A DNA stretch of 64,000 bases. Origin: Tiliqua scincoides (lineage: Eukaryota; Chordata; Lepidosauria; Squamata; Scincidae). Below, in pieces: positions 1 to 9,397 of this stretch. Each line of letters begins with the position of its first letter. Position 1 is the stretch's first letter. The notes below the pieces were generated by a model that saw only the letters and a program-made list of their open reading frames with translations, did not search any database and was not told where the DNA came from. The stretch covers positions 270,835,054 to 270,899,053 of the forward strand of contig NC_089822.1 of the NCBI RefSeq assembly GCF_035046505.1, in the 5' to 3' direction. The position numbers and the translations under genes were made by a program.

Positions 1-99
1 TGGGGCATTTGGTGGGCCGCTGTGAGATACAGGAAGCTGGACTAGATGGGTCTATGGCCTGATTCAGTGGGGCTGTTCTTATGTTCTTATGTTCTTATG
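1..99 (+). mobile_element. CR1 LINE 3' tail fragment
   Basis: The last ~100 bp of a CR1-family LINE, cut by the window edge. It shows the shared CR1 end seen many times here (GGTGGGCCGCTGTGAGATAC, then GGCCTGATTCAGTGGGGC) and closes with three TTCTTATG units, the short 3' repeat typical of CR1. It is non-coding. Confidence 0.9.
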
Positions 100-103
100 T
101 AAA

Positions 104-192
104 GGCTGCAATCCTATCCGCACTTTCCTGGGAGTAAGACCCATTGAACACAATAGGACTTATTTCTGAGATGACCTGCATAGGATTGTACC
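104..192. repeat. ~85-bp near-palindromic short repeat
   Basis: The sequence starts GCAATCCTATCC and ends TGCATAGGATTG. The left half (GGAGTAAGACCCATTG) is nearly the reverse complement of the right half (CAATAGGACTTATT). The same unit recurs at 1505-1893, 7455-7620, 18030-18250, 48315-48485 and 50970-51020. It is a dispersed foldback or MITE-like repeat; which transposase or SINE family made it cannot be told from sequence alone. Confidence 0.75.
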
Positions 193-321
193 CTTAATGA
201 AGTAATGTTTTGTGCCACATTCCTGCCTTTTTTTTAACCTGAGGGATTTCAGCTGTGGGAGCATTGCCTCTATGTGTCTGATAGTGTATTATACAATAGG
301 TTGTATTGCAATGAAAAGATT

Positions 322-1420
322 TAAAGGAGATTTTTAAGGTTTACCTGTATTGATATATCTTCTTATATAAACTTATGTACTTGTAGAACTTAAGTAATGT
401 ATATTGTTCTCTGAAACTTGTTTTCGGGCCTGCAAATATGGATGCAGACTTTGGTTGTGCAGTTCTCTGCTTACGCAGATAAGAAGGAATGTGTTTTTCA
501 GCTTTTGACTGTGGCTGACATCCAGGGACTTTTGCAAGGGAACAGGTGTATCAGGATAATGAGAAGACCATGTCAAAAAGTTCTAGGGTGGTTAGTTGGT
601 TGCATAACCTAATAAGGACTTTGGTTGTCTTTATCTGTATTCTGTTACTGATATATGTTTTAGTAAAATGTACTTGTTGCATGGGTAAGATAATCGTGTC
701 TAAAGCATGTACAACACCTGAACCCAAGAGAGTATATTAATGCTAGCAAAGGTATTTACAAGAAATGACAGTTAATGGAATATACAATCATATTTCGCAT
801 ATATCAACTTATATTATCATGTATCAATATATACAGAATAAGAGATTATGGTGGTGGCTCAGATTCACTAGTTCCTCTGTGCCAAGAGGAGGCACTAAAG
901 GAGATTTTTAAGGTTTACCTGTATTGATATATCTTCTTATATAAACTTATGTACTTGTAGAACTTAAGTAATGTATATTGTTCTCTGAAACCGGTTCTTG
1001 GGCCTGCAAATATGGATGCAGACTTTGGTTGTGCAGTTCTCTGCTTACGCAGATAAGAAGGAATGTGTTTTTCAGCTTTTGACTGTGGCTGACATCCACG
1101 GACTTTTGCAAGGGAACAGATATAGCAGGATAATGAGAAGACCATGTCAAAAAGTTCTAGGGCGCAATGACCTGTGTTTATGAATTCTGGAAAGTTTAGA
1201 AAGTCCCGAGAAGCCAAAATGTGTTATGGTTGTTATGCACAGTTGTTTTTCTACTGTTATAAAAGTGATCACAAAAGGGGAGGTACAAGGGGTATGGTCT
1301 TGTCTTTGACAAGTCTGTCTGAGCCTGTTAGCTAATAAACTCTCTGAAAGAGAGCAACTCTTGACTTTTGATTTCGGCTCCTAATTGGAAAACAAAGAAA
1401 TCCAAATTCTTTCTATCAGA
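322..1420 (+). mobile_element. Candidate retroviral 3' end with a 267-bp duplicated segment
   Basis: Two 267-bp segments (322-588 and 896-1162) are about 96% identical by eye. Between them, 546-740 can be read as a short Env-like tail: a hydrophobic stretch (TLVVFICILLLIYVLVKC) followed by a cysteine pair and a basic end. A purine-rich run lies at 880-905. Downstream are a TATA-like box (TATAAAAG, about 1258) and AATAAA (about 1334), spaced as in an LTR. These parts fit the 3' end of an old endogenous retrovirus, broken and lacking gag and pol here. Family and boundaries are uncertain. Confidence 0.35.
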
Positions 1421-1499
1421 TTCCAGGCACAAAACTGCATTCCCAAACCCCAAGGATGAAAACCAACCCCATGGTGCAGTCCTGTGCTTGTGGGAAGTA

Positions 1500-1893
1500 A
1501 GGGCACAATCCCTATGCCCCTCTACTCAGAAGTAAGTCCCATTATAGTCAACAGAGCTTACTGCAGCATGAGAGCCCAAGCCTATGCGTGTCTACTCATT
1601 ATAGAGTCTCATTATAGCCAAAGGGGCTTACTCGCAGGAAAGTGTGGCTAGGACTGCAGCCTTTGAGCACAATCCTATGCATGTCTACTCAGGAGTAAGT
1701 CATTATAGCCAAAGGGACTTACTCCCAGGAAAGTGTGGATAGGATCGCAGCCTCAGTGACTAGGATGAGGTGCTTCCTTCCTTCGCCTTCTGATTGACAG
1801 TGGCTGCAATCCTAACCACACTTTCCTGAGAGTAAGCCCCATTGAACAAAACAGGAGTTACTTCTGAGTAGACCTGGTTAGAATAGTGCTCAG
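1500..1893. repeat. Cluster of four near-palindromic ~85-bp repeats
   Basis: Four copies or part-copies of the repeat seen at 104-192 lie nearly head to tail: about 1505-1562, 1570-1660, 1665-1756 and 1800-1893. Shared words are CAATCCTATGCATGTCTACTC, CAGGAGTAAGT and TTACTCCCAGGAAAGTGTGG. Copies differ by small indels, so they are old and separately decayed. Confidence 0.75.
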
Positions 1894-1924
1894 TGCCTAC
1901 CCAGAGGTAACTTCCATTGTGTGT

Positions 1925-2175
1925 CCATGGACATGTGGCTGCTTCTCTCGCCCTCGTCAGCAGGCTGCATCTGCGGGCGCGCCGGCCGTTCACACCCTTT
2001 CGAAGGAGTTGCGAAAGCGAGCTCGCAAGGGCTGGTGAGCGGCAGCCGCGTCGCGGAAGACTCCAGTTGGCCGCGTCTGGCTCTCCCCTTCAGCCCCAGC
2101 AGCCTCGGCACCCGCTGGGAGTGACCCCCTTTCCCCCCGGGACAGGTTGGCCCCGCACGGCCGCTGCCCCCAGGA
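1925..2175. promoter_or_regulatory. CpG-rich patch (CpG-island-like)
   Basis: About 250 bp with dense CpG (for example GCGGGCGCGCCGGCCG and CCGCGTCGCGGAAG) in an otherwise CpG-poor, repeat-filled neighbourhood. The open frames across it match nothing I recognise. It could be a promoter island, a first exon, or the 5' UTR of a mobile element. No TATA box or clear transcript signal was found. Confidence 0.4.
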
Positions 2176-2611
2176 GGGTTAGCCCTGACATTTCAAGGCA
2201 CGAGCTTCCTGGCCAGCAAACAGTTCTTAGAACCAACAGCTGGATTAGGTAGGGGTTCTGTAGAATAGGTGAGAACCTGCTGAATCCCACCACTGCCTTT
2301 AACCTTGGAATAGAGGACGGAATTTTGGCATGTGCAGCTCAACATGAAAGGGTTTAAAAAGCTGCAGCTATCAAAATTCCCTCTGCTATCCAGTGGTTAG
2401 AGGAGCAGGCATGCTGTCCTCCCTTGTGTCTGGCTACCCTGCCCGGAGAAAGCCCGTGCCATGTGGTGATCTCCGTGGGTGGCCCTTGCTCCAGGGATAA
2501 CAGGGCCTCCAAGGGGACGGAAGGGATCCGTGGGCTTTGCCTCCCCTCCGTGCCCCAGGAACATGCACAGACTCACTTGCACTTCTGCCAAAGTGGTTTA
2601 ATCGTGTGAGC
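2176..2611. other. Unassigned intergenic stretch
   Basis: No coding frame, RNA gene or known repeat is recognised. The open frames here are short and lack family motifs. Confidence 0.5.
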
Positions 2612-2927
2612 CAGGGGTTCTCAGACTGGGGCACTAGGATGCCCCAAACAGGGAAGCTGTGTCTCTGCCCCCTTAAGGGGGGTGGCAGTGGTGCAACGGA
2701 AAGTGGGTTACAATAACTACTTTTAGCTTTTCTGAGGCACAGGGAGCCCCGGAGAGGGGGCTGCAGGCTCCCCACACCACCCCTCCCCCCAGAGGTTGAT
2801 ACAGGCAGTGCTCAGTAAAAAAAAGACCCTTTGTCCCCTGCAGCGGTGCAATTGTGTTGCCACCACCTGCTTTACACCCGCAAACACTTAGATAGGCCCA
2901 AGATTTCTGAGAGTTTGGAAACCACTG
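2612..2927. mobile_element. Non-autonomous hAT-type DNA transposon (MITE)
   Basis: This 316-bp element starts CAGGGGTTCTCAGACT and ends AGAGTTTGGAAACCACTG. The ends are imperfect inverted repeats of the CAGNGGTTNTCNAACT type known from hAT/Charlie elements. It is flanked by a probable 8-bp target duplication, GTGTGAGC (2604-2611) against GCGTAAGC (2928-2935), 6 of 8 matching. There is no transposase, so it needed an outside hAT enzyme. The mismatches suggest considerable age. Confidence 0.75.
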
Positions 2928-2935
2928 GCGTAAGC

Positions 2936-3368
2936 ACTTGACTTTCATTACCTTGCTACCTTATTACATCACAGGTCATTGTTACAACCATCTAACATGA
3001 GTTCCTGCTGCTTTTCTCTCCAGATGTGACAGTATCCTGGCCTTCAGCTGGTCGATGACAGTCTGGTGGTATGGCAGTCTCCACCACTGCAGTGGCCTCA
3101 GGTAAGTGATGAGGGATTTCTCCTGGGCTGGGGCTGGAGCCAGGGCTCGGGGCCCTTCGAGTTGGCACCACTGCACTGCTACAGGTTGTCCCACAGTGTT
3201 TCCTGGGGTCTGCTGGTAAGAGGAGGATCCCATTTGCCCTGCCCCGGAGCGTGAAGAGGAGAGGCTCTGGGGCTCTTACGGGCGGGCTCCAGCTGGGATC
3301 CAGGGTGGTCACTCATGGGGCCAGCTCCTCTGCTTTTTCAGATTAAGGAGAAGACTGGGACTTCTTCT
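2936..3368. other. Unassigned intergenic stretch
   Basis: No gene is recognised. A 78-bp stretch (3024-3101) has good-looking splice borders, but neither side continues it (see rejected items). Confidence 0.4.
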
Positions 3369-3876
3369 AAAGAGAGCGACTAAGATGATTACGGGGCTGG
3401 GGCACCTTCCTTATGAGGAAAGGCTACGGCGTTTGGGCCTCTTCAGCCTAGAAAAGAGACGCTTGAGGGGGGACATGATTGAGACATACAAAATTATGCA
3501 GGGGATGGACAGAGTGGATAGGGAGATGCTCTTTACACTCTCACATAATACCAGAACCAGGGGACATCCACTAAAATTGATTGTTGGGCGGGTTAGGACA
3601 GACAAAAGAAAATATTTCTTTACTCAGCGTGTGGTCGGTCTGTGGCACTCCTTGCCACAGGATGTGGTGCTGGTACAGCCATGATGTGTATGCGGAACCT
3701 CCTGATTTTAGAAATGGGTTATGTCAGAATGCCAGATGCAAGGGAGGGCACTAGGATGAGGTCTCTTTTTATCTGGTGTGCTCCCTGGGGCATTTGGTGG
3801 GCCGCTGTGAGATACAGGAAGCTGGACTAGATGGGCCTATGGCCTGATCCAGTGGGGCTGTTCTTATGTTCTTATG
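3369..3876 (+). mobile_element. CR1 LINE, 5'-truncated (end of ORF2 and 3' tail)
   Basis: It encodes the C-terminal piece of a CR1 reverse-transcriptase protein from about 3385 (KMITGLGHLPYEERLRRLGL, then TLSHNTRTRGHPLKL), followed by the CR1 3' UTR and TTCTTATG tail. Compared with the copy at 30690-31488, about 65 bp is missing near 3672, removing the stretch around [18 protein letters not shown]. The copy is dead: 5'-truncated with an internal deletion. Confidence 0.9.
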
Positions 3877-4360
3877 GGACTTCTCACCCCTCTTCAGTCC
3901 TCCTGTAGGCTGCTGCTCCCAGGAGCGTGTCCTGAGAAGCTGGCCAGCAGCACAGTTAGACCTGCCCTCTCAGGGGTGGCGCTGAGGTTCAGTCCAACCC
4001 TGTAGCAGACCACAGACCTCCGGCACAAGGTTGCTGACAGCCCTGCCAATGTGGGCTGTGCCACCACCACCCACTCCAGAAACATCCTGTCGGCCCTGCA
4101 GACCATTCAGGAGCTGCAGCAGGGTGACACGTGCATCTTTCTATGGCACCTGCCTGTTGCAGGTGGCTTCAGAGTACAATGCTATCCCGGCCAACAATGT
4201 GAAGATTGCAGATGGTTCACACAAACATGTCTCCACTTCATGCAGTTTGAGGCACTTGCTTGGACTGAAATGATTTGTGTGTACCTGGCATTAGTCTGGC
4301 TTTTGCCTCCTGTGTAGGCTTTGATGTGAACGGTGGTTTGTCGTTGCACTGAAGGTCTTT
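3877..4360. other. Unassigned stretch with a modest open frame
   Basis: A plus-strand frame stays open from about 4010 to 4315 (contains CATTTHSRNILSALQTIQEL). I do not recognise a family, and no splice context supports it. By position it replaces the V2R exon-4 side of ghost block A, since blocks B and C have V2R exons at the equivalent place. Confidence 0.35.
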
Positions 4361-4457
4361 CTGAAGCAGAGCTGTGTACTTGCGCCGGCCTTGTTTGGGA
4401 TTTTCTTCGCTGTGCTGCTGAAGCAGGCCTTGGGAACTGCAACAGAACACATCTATC
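4361..4457 (+). mobile_element. LINE-B fragment (reverse-transcriptase core)
   Basis: A ~97-bp piece matching the LINE-B RT segment GCVLAPTLFGIFFAVLLKQA seen in full at 34310-34400. It is truncated on both sides and abuts a CR1 piece directly. Confidence 0.7.
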
Positions 4458-4459
4458 AG

Positions 4460-4763
4460 GATGGTACTCCTTGCCACAGGAAGTAGTGATGGCACCTTGC
4501 CTGGGTGCCTTTAAGAGGGGATTGGACAAATTTCTGGAGGAGAAGCTCATTACGGGTTACAAGTCATAGTAGGACTGTGCAAGCTCTTGGTTTTAGAGGC
4601 AGGCTACCTTTGATTGCCAGATGCAGGGCAGGGCACCGGGACACAGGTTGTGTCTGTTGTCTTGTGTTCTCCCTGGGGCATTGGCGGGCCACTGTGAGAT
4701 ACAGGAAGCTGGACTAGATGGGCCTTTGTCCTAATCCAGCAGGGCTCTTCTTATGTTCTTATG
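4460..4763 (+). mobile_element. CR1 LINE 3' fragment shared by V2R blocks A, B and C
   Basis: This is the 3' end of a CR1 subfamily (GGAACTCCTTGCCACAGGAA type, ending TTCTTATG). The same insertion occurs at 40760-41122 and 62330-62692 in the same position within V2R intron 3, so it predates the duplication of the V2R locus. Confidence 0.85.
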
Positions 4764-5676
4764 AATGGGGCTTTTTCAAGGTGTTCTCTTTCTGTCTGGC
4801 TTTGATCATGGTGTGGACTCAATTACCAGTTTCCCTAGTAAACAGAGGGTAGCGGAAAGCAGGGGCAGTGAACTATGAGCTCTCCACAAGGCACAGCTAT
4901 GCCCCGGCCAGCCCCCCCCCCCCCATTTTTCCTTCACAGAGGCATGTGAATGTTTTGCTCCAGTGTGAAATCTGTATGAAGCCGGCCTGACCTGTACTGC
5001 ATCTGAGCTATGCTAAGCTAGATGTGTAGATCTGCAGCACAGTCTGCCCAGAACAAGGGAAGGGCTTTGATGCTATCATTGCAAAGGCATCCTGGCTGCA
5101 AGAGTGATCTCTAGTCCTCCCCCCCACACACACCCCCATGCAGGCACAGGCTTTGACTGAGAGAGAGAGATATGCCAGTGGGGCCGATGGTGGCCAGTGT
5201 GACAGTCCAGGCTGGTGGGGGGGCAGCAGGAAGGGGCAGGCAGAGCTAGCCAAGTGTCCCCCAAGTGATAGTGGCACCTCGGGGCAGGACCACTGAGAGG
5301 AATCTTCTCAGGGGGTACAAAGATTCTTTTGGGCCCCTTCCGAGAGACAGAGGGGATGAAACTGGGTGGCAGGTGGCAATGGGGGCCAAACAGTCAGGGG
5401 GAAAGTGGCAACAGCCAGAACTGTCTTTGGAGCCCAGGTCTAGCAGTCTTCCCAATGCAGAACTCAGGTCTACCTGCCTGTCTGGCATTGGCCGCTAGAT
5501 ACAGAAAATAATACGGAAAACCAAACCCACAACTAAGTCTCTCTCAGATTTTTCCAATACAGAAAACCATTGCAGGAGATGAGCGTTCAGACTCACCCGA
5601 GAATGAAAAGCGTACTGTTTGCACCAGAACAGACTTCTGCAGCAGCTGCAGTCCCACAGCCGTGTCCCTGAGCTCC
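4764..5676 (-). pseudogene. V2R ghost copy A: intron-3 remnant without exons
   Basis: About 0.9 kb is collinear with 41123-42040 (intron 3 of intact V2R copy B) and 62693-63590 (intron 3 of copy C). Landmarks are GGGGCTTTTTCAAGGTGTTC at the start, the poly-C run before ATTTTTCCTTCACAGAGGCA, and ACCATTGCAGGAGATGAG. In B and C the sequence runs on to exon 3. Here it stops at about 5676 against a CR1 tail, and the sequence beyond matches the flank upstream of exon 1. Exons 1-3 have therefore been lost, and exon 4 is absent on the other side. Confidence 0.75.
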
Positions 5677-5679
5677 TCT

Positions 5680-5818
5680 ACACTCCAGGGAGGGCACCAG
5701 GATGAGGTCTCTTGTTATCTGGTGTGCTCCCTGGGGCATTTGGTGGGCCGCTGTGAGATACAGGAATCTGGACTAGGTGGGCCTACGGCCTGATCCAGTG
5801 GGGCTGTTCTTATGTTCT
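5680..5818 (+). mobile_element. CR1 LINE 3' tail at a deletion junction
   Basis: A CR1 3' tail ending in TTCTTATGTTCTTCTG. Its last ~50 bp matches the CR1 sliver at 46080-46128 upstream of V2R copy B, including the TTCTTCTG ending. In block A it joins intron-3 sequence directly to upstream flank, so it marks the deletion that removed exons 1-3. Recombination between CR1 tails is one possible cause. Confidence 0.75.
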
Positions 5819-6384
5819 TCTGCGTGCCTGGAGAGTTACCCAGAGTGGAAAAATACTGGCCTTGTGTGGGGGCAGCCTGATCCTCTGTCCTTTTGGTCAG
5901 CCACACCTCCCGCTAGAAGGAATGATGATGGACACTCACGTAACCAGACCTGGGACCCATCCAGACTAGGACTGTCCAGCAGTGTGGCTGGAAGATGTGC
6001 CACCCCAGGGGACACCTTACAGGGCTGTCCCTCCAAACGGGACTGGAACTGCACTCCAGTCACAACTGGAGGGGTTTTAAGGGCCAGGGAGGCTGCGTGA
6101 GGGCCAGGGAGGCTCACAGAATGCCTCCAGGAGATGGAAAATTGTTCCTTCTGGTTTCTGACCAAAAACCGGATGTCAGCCTTCCAGAGGCCAGAGGCGT
6201 GCAGCCTCCTCAGCCCTCAGAACCCCCTCCGTACATGATCGGAGAAAAGCTCTGGTCACATTTGGAGGGGGAGTGGTTGCAAGCGACGGGGGCGGGACCA
6301 TGGCGGCTGCAACAGGGTTGCATTGCCACCCCCATGGCACGGAGTGCCACCCAGGTCTCCAGCTGAGAACATTCCCCTCCCTGC

Positions 6385-6387
<3 letters not shown>

Positions 6388-6424
<37 letters not shown>
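6388..6424. repeat. (CT)n microsatellite
   Basis: An uninterrupted CT tract of about 36 bp. A shorter interrupted version sits at the equivalent place in block B (46779-46802). Confidence 0.9.
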
Positions 6425-6427
<3 letters not shown>

Positions 6428-7454
6428 CTCGCCTTTTGTGTGTTGTGAAAATGTGTGATTTCAGGTGGCTTCGCGAATCATGAGTTGCACTTGTGGAAGA
6501 CGCTGAAAGTGCTATGTCAGGGCCCCCGTGACTTGGCACTCATCCCCATGCCTGCTGACTTGAGTCTGCCTGTGACCAGAGGTGTTACTGTTTTCATGAT
6601 GTGAAGAACCTCATGGGGCCAGCATTCCAACAGGGTGAGCAGCAGGAAAGGGTTAATGTGAGCAGGAGGGGGAGACAGGACTGAGCTCTCTTTTCCCTTC
6701 TCTGATAGGAAGGAAGGAAGGGATTATCAAGGGTCAAAGGGTCGCTATTCTCATATTTCCATTGGCTGAGGTAGGGCAGGAGGACAAGAGGGGAGGGGCA
6801 ACACTCATTGAATGACTGGCTACAGTGGGACTCCTTCTGTGTAGGGCTGCCAAGGATCCGGTCATCTCGTAAGCCTTGCAGCTACTGATGTGACCCTTCT
6901 CCTTTTCACCTCTTCTGTCCAGGCTCTCACTCAGTCCCTCCTACCAGTGGCATTACTAGGGGGTGTGGGGTGTGCAGGCTGCACCAGGTGATGCACTGGG
7001 GGGGGGGTTGACGCGCCTACTACCCTGCCCTTCCAAGGAAACCCCTGCCTTAAAGTGCTGCTGGAGGCTTCTAAGGTGAGCCTCGCACCCGCGTGATGCT
7101 GCAGGAGCCTCCAGCCTGAGTCTGGAGGCTTTTGAGGCTCTGCACGCATGTGCAAGCCTCACACATGCGTGCAGTGCAATGCATGGCAACCTCCAGGTCT
7201 ATCTCGGTGGGGCTTGCCCCTGCAAAGGAAGGGCTGGAGGTTGCTGGGATGTCGTGCTCTTGTACCCTCACTGGAGCAGCCTGGGAGCACCAAAGACTGC
7301 CCTCCTCCCTCTCTGTGCGCAGCTAAGGGGAGTTGCTGCTGCTCCTCTGTCTGCCTGATTCCCACATGTCTGGCATTTGCTTTGCAAACAGGCAACTAGC
7401 TGTGCTTGCAAGAAGCAGGCTTTGTGATTAGAGACAGCAGCCCTTCCAGCCCAA

Positions 7455-7620
7455 GCCTCTGCATGTCTACTCACAAGTAAATCCCATCACAGTCAATGGG
7501 GCTTACTCCCAGTAAGGCATGGATACGATTGCAGCCTTAGAGCCCAGTCCTCTGCATGTCTGCTCAGGAGTAAGTCACATTAGAGTCAATGGGGCTTACT
7601 CCCTGGAAAGCGTGGAAGGG
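7455..7620. repeat. Two near-palindromic ~85-bp repeats
   Basis: Two adjacent copies of the repeat described at 104-192 (CTCTGCATGTCTACTCACAAG to GGATACGATTGCAGCC, then CCTCTGCATGTCTGCTCAGG to GGAAAGCGTGGAAGG). Both also occur in block B (48315-48485), so they predate the A/B duplication. Confidence 0.75.
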
Positions 7621-8689
7621 CTGCTGTCCCTTTAAAACCAAAGCCTGGTCCAGTGAGTTGCCTGTTTGGAAGGGAGGGTTCAGTTCTGCCTTTGCCCCCT
7701 GTTGGGGGGGGGGAGGTTGGAACTACCCTTTTTCTGGATGGCTGCATGCACCCCGACTGCAGGCTGCACTCAGAAGCCCAGAGAGAGGATAAGGAGTCAT
7801 GATGGGCAGGTGAGGATTTCCTCCCCCTCCCCAATGATCATGGAGAGGGGCTAAAAAGTTTGTTGTCCAAAATAGGCAGGCACTGGAAATCCAAAATAAT
7901 GCTCTGCAAAAGTAGAAGGAAAGGTGAAGATCCCCTTCGCTCACCAACTGCAGGAAGGTGGGAGCAAAGAGCAAGGTGGTAACCCCAATGCTGTGTCTGG
8001 GAGGGGAGACATTTGCGAAACCTGCAGCAAATTTGCCTCCTCCATGAGGTTCTCCCCTTCCCTTCCTCCCCCACTCCCTCAGCCTGTATGTTTTCAGGAT
8101 TATTGCCTTCACCAACATTTTCTACATTTTAAAACTTCCTTTCCCTCCCCCCCATTCTTTCCCACCCCAGATAGATAGAACAGAACAAAAAGGGGGGGAT
8201 ATCTGTAGGTAGAGTTGCAAGAGAGTCAGAAGCTGGAGAAGGGGGGAAGCCTTGAAATGCTGCCTCTCTGTAATATTGCATCCCAGCAGGATCAGTGTCA
8301 GGGCAGTCCTACAAGGGTTACAGTGCCATTCAATCCATGCTTTCTCAGGAGTTAGCCTCAATGCATTCAACTGAACTTACTCTCAAGTAAGGGTGTGTGG
8401 GACTGCAGTCTCCTCCTTTGATTGAAACTGAGCACAGGAAGTTGTTGTGGGGCATATCACAGAGCAGCATTTGCACAATTGCACAATATTTAGCAGGATT
8501 TGCATGCTGTGCTTCAGTTGCAAACTGGGGATTATTCAGGATGTTTTGATTTCTGTTTTGTTGAGGGGAGAGCTGGGGAAGAACAAAGTGATGCTATTCA
8601 AGCTAGTACTATTGGCAGGGAAATAATGAGACAGGAACTCAAATCTGCTGGAGCTGAGAACTGCTGTAGTTTTGGAGGCTTTTGAAGAG

Positions 8690-8747
8690 TGTGACCCAGT
8701 GCATCTTTAAACAGAGGCTGGGTAGGCTCTGTCTGGAATGTTGTAGC
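8690..8747 (+). mobile_element. Old CR1 3' end, left half
   Basis: TTTAAACAGAGGCTGGGTAG and the sequence up to GTTGTAGC read as the 3' UTR of an avian-type CR1. Its continuation, with the classic GGTTGGACTTGATGATCTGG, starts at 18447. The element was split by the insertion at 8748-18446. Confidence 0.7.
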
Positions 8748-8878
8748 CAGGGCTTTTTTTGTAATGGAACCACCAGAACGTTGTTCTGGCACCTTTTTTC
8801 CCCTCCTCCCCAGCCCTACCTTTTTTTCCCTCCTCCCCAGCCCCACCTTTTTTCCTCCCTGCGCTGCCCCGCACTGCT

Positions 8879-8944
8879 GGCTAGGGAGGGATTTGAACCT
8901 CCAACCTTGTGCTCCACAGCCCAGCACTCTCTCCATTGGGCTAT
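8879..8944 (-). repeat. tRNA-like sequence, minus strand
   Basis: Read on the minus strand it has an A-box-like TATAGCCCAATGGAGAG and a B box GGTTCAAATCC about 50 bp later, the layout of a Pol III tRNA promoter. The cloverleaf is imperfect. It lies head to head with another tRNA-like sequence at 9049-9124. It is probably tRNA-derived (SINE head or pseudogene) rather than a working tRNA. Confidence 0.5.
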
Positions 8945-9048
8945 AGGAAAGCCTATAGTCAAAGTGTTCAGAACTGATATATCAGGTCTTGAGCCTAGCT
9001 GGTGGCCATCAGCGCCTCAAGTATTAGTTCCAAACACTTTGAGCCTAA

Positions 9049-9124
9049 GACTTCCTATGGCTCAATTGCTAAAGTGCTAGTTTGTGTAGCCAGACGTTGG
9101 GGGTTCAAATCCCCATAAGGAATA
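9049..9124 (+). repeat. tRNA-like sequence, plus strand
   Basis: TATGGCTCAATTGCTAAAG resembles an A box, and GGGGGTTCAAATCCCC gives a perfect T-arm and B box. The acceptor stem TTCCTAT/ATAAGGAA pairs only roughly and the D arm is poor. I call it a tRNA-derived pseudogene or SINE head, not a functional tRNA gene. Confidence 0.5.
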
Positions 9125-9397
9125 ATTTTTTTTCTTCTTTTTTTTTTAGGTGGGGAGGTAAATAAATAAATAAAAGATTACACTTGTTAATCTTAAACTT
9201 GTTCTTGTAAGTGAACTCCTGCACCTTTTTTATTTTTATTTTTACAAAAAAAGCAGTGCCCTTGCCTCACCGCACTCACAGCTCTCGCCTGAGCCCAGTC
9301 TGCGTTTCCTCTCCCCGCGCTCTGCTTCCCACGCAGCTTCCAACCCGGTGGAGGGTGCGGGGACATGTGCTGAGGAGGAGGACGACCACGACGACGA

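Larger units (their letters stand above)
5819..8747. repeat. Segmental duplication block A (V2R upstream flank)
   Basis: This stretch is paralogous to 46129-51025 in front of V2R copy B. Landmarks shared are TGCCTGGAGAGTT at 5825/46137, the (CT)n tract at 6388/46779, GCAGCTACTGATGTGACCC at 6886/47729, and CCAATGCTGTGTCTGGGAGG at 7984/50624. Block B carries a CR1 insertion (48674-50429) absent here. Block A carries about 365 bp (8374-8738) missing from B. Parts of 6460-6885 do not align. No coding sequence is recognised. Confidence 0.8.

Noticed and set aside
1500-1893. CRISPR-like array from regularly spaced palindromic repeats
   Set aside because: The units are ~85 bp, diverged and nearly contiguous, without unique spacers; the genome is a vertebrate's.
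3024-3101. 78-bp stretch with good acceptor (TTTTCTCTCCAG) and donor (CAG|GTAAGT)
   Set aside because: No neighbouring exon, no recognised protein, and one frame has an immediate stop; splice-like words arise by chance.
6273-6458. Open frame with a Ser-Leu repeat
   Set aside because: It is only translation of the (CT)n microsatellite.
9049-9124. Functional tRNA gene
   Set aside because: The T arm is perfect but the acceptor and D arms pair poorly, and it lies in a mobile element next to an inverted tRNA-like partner.
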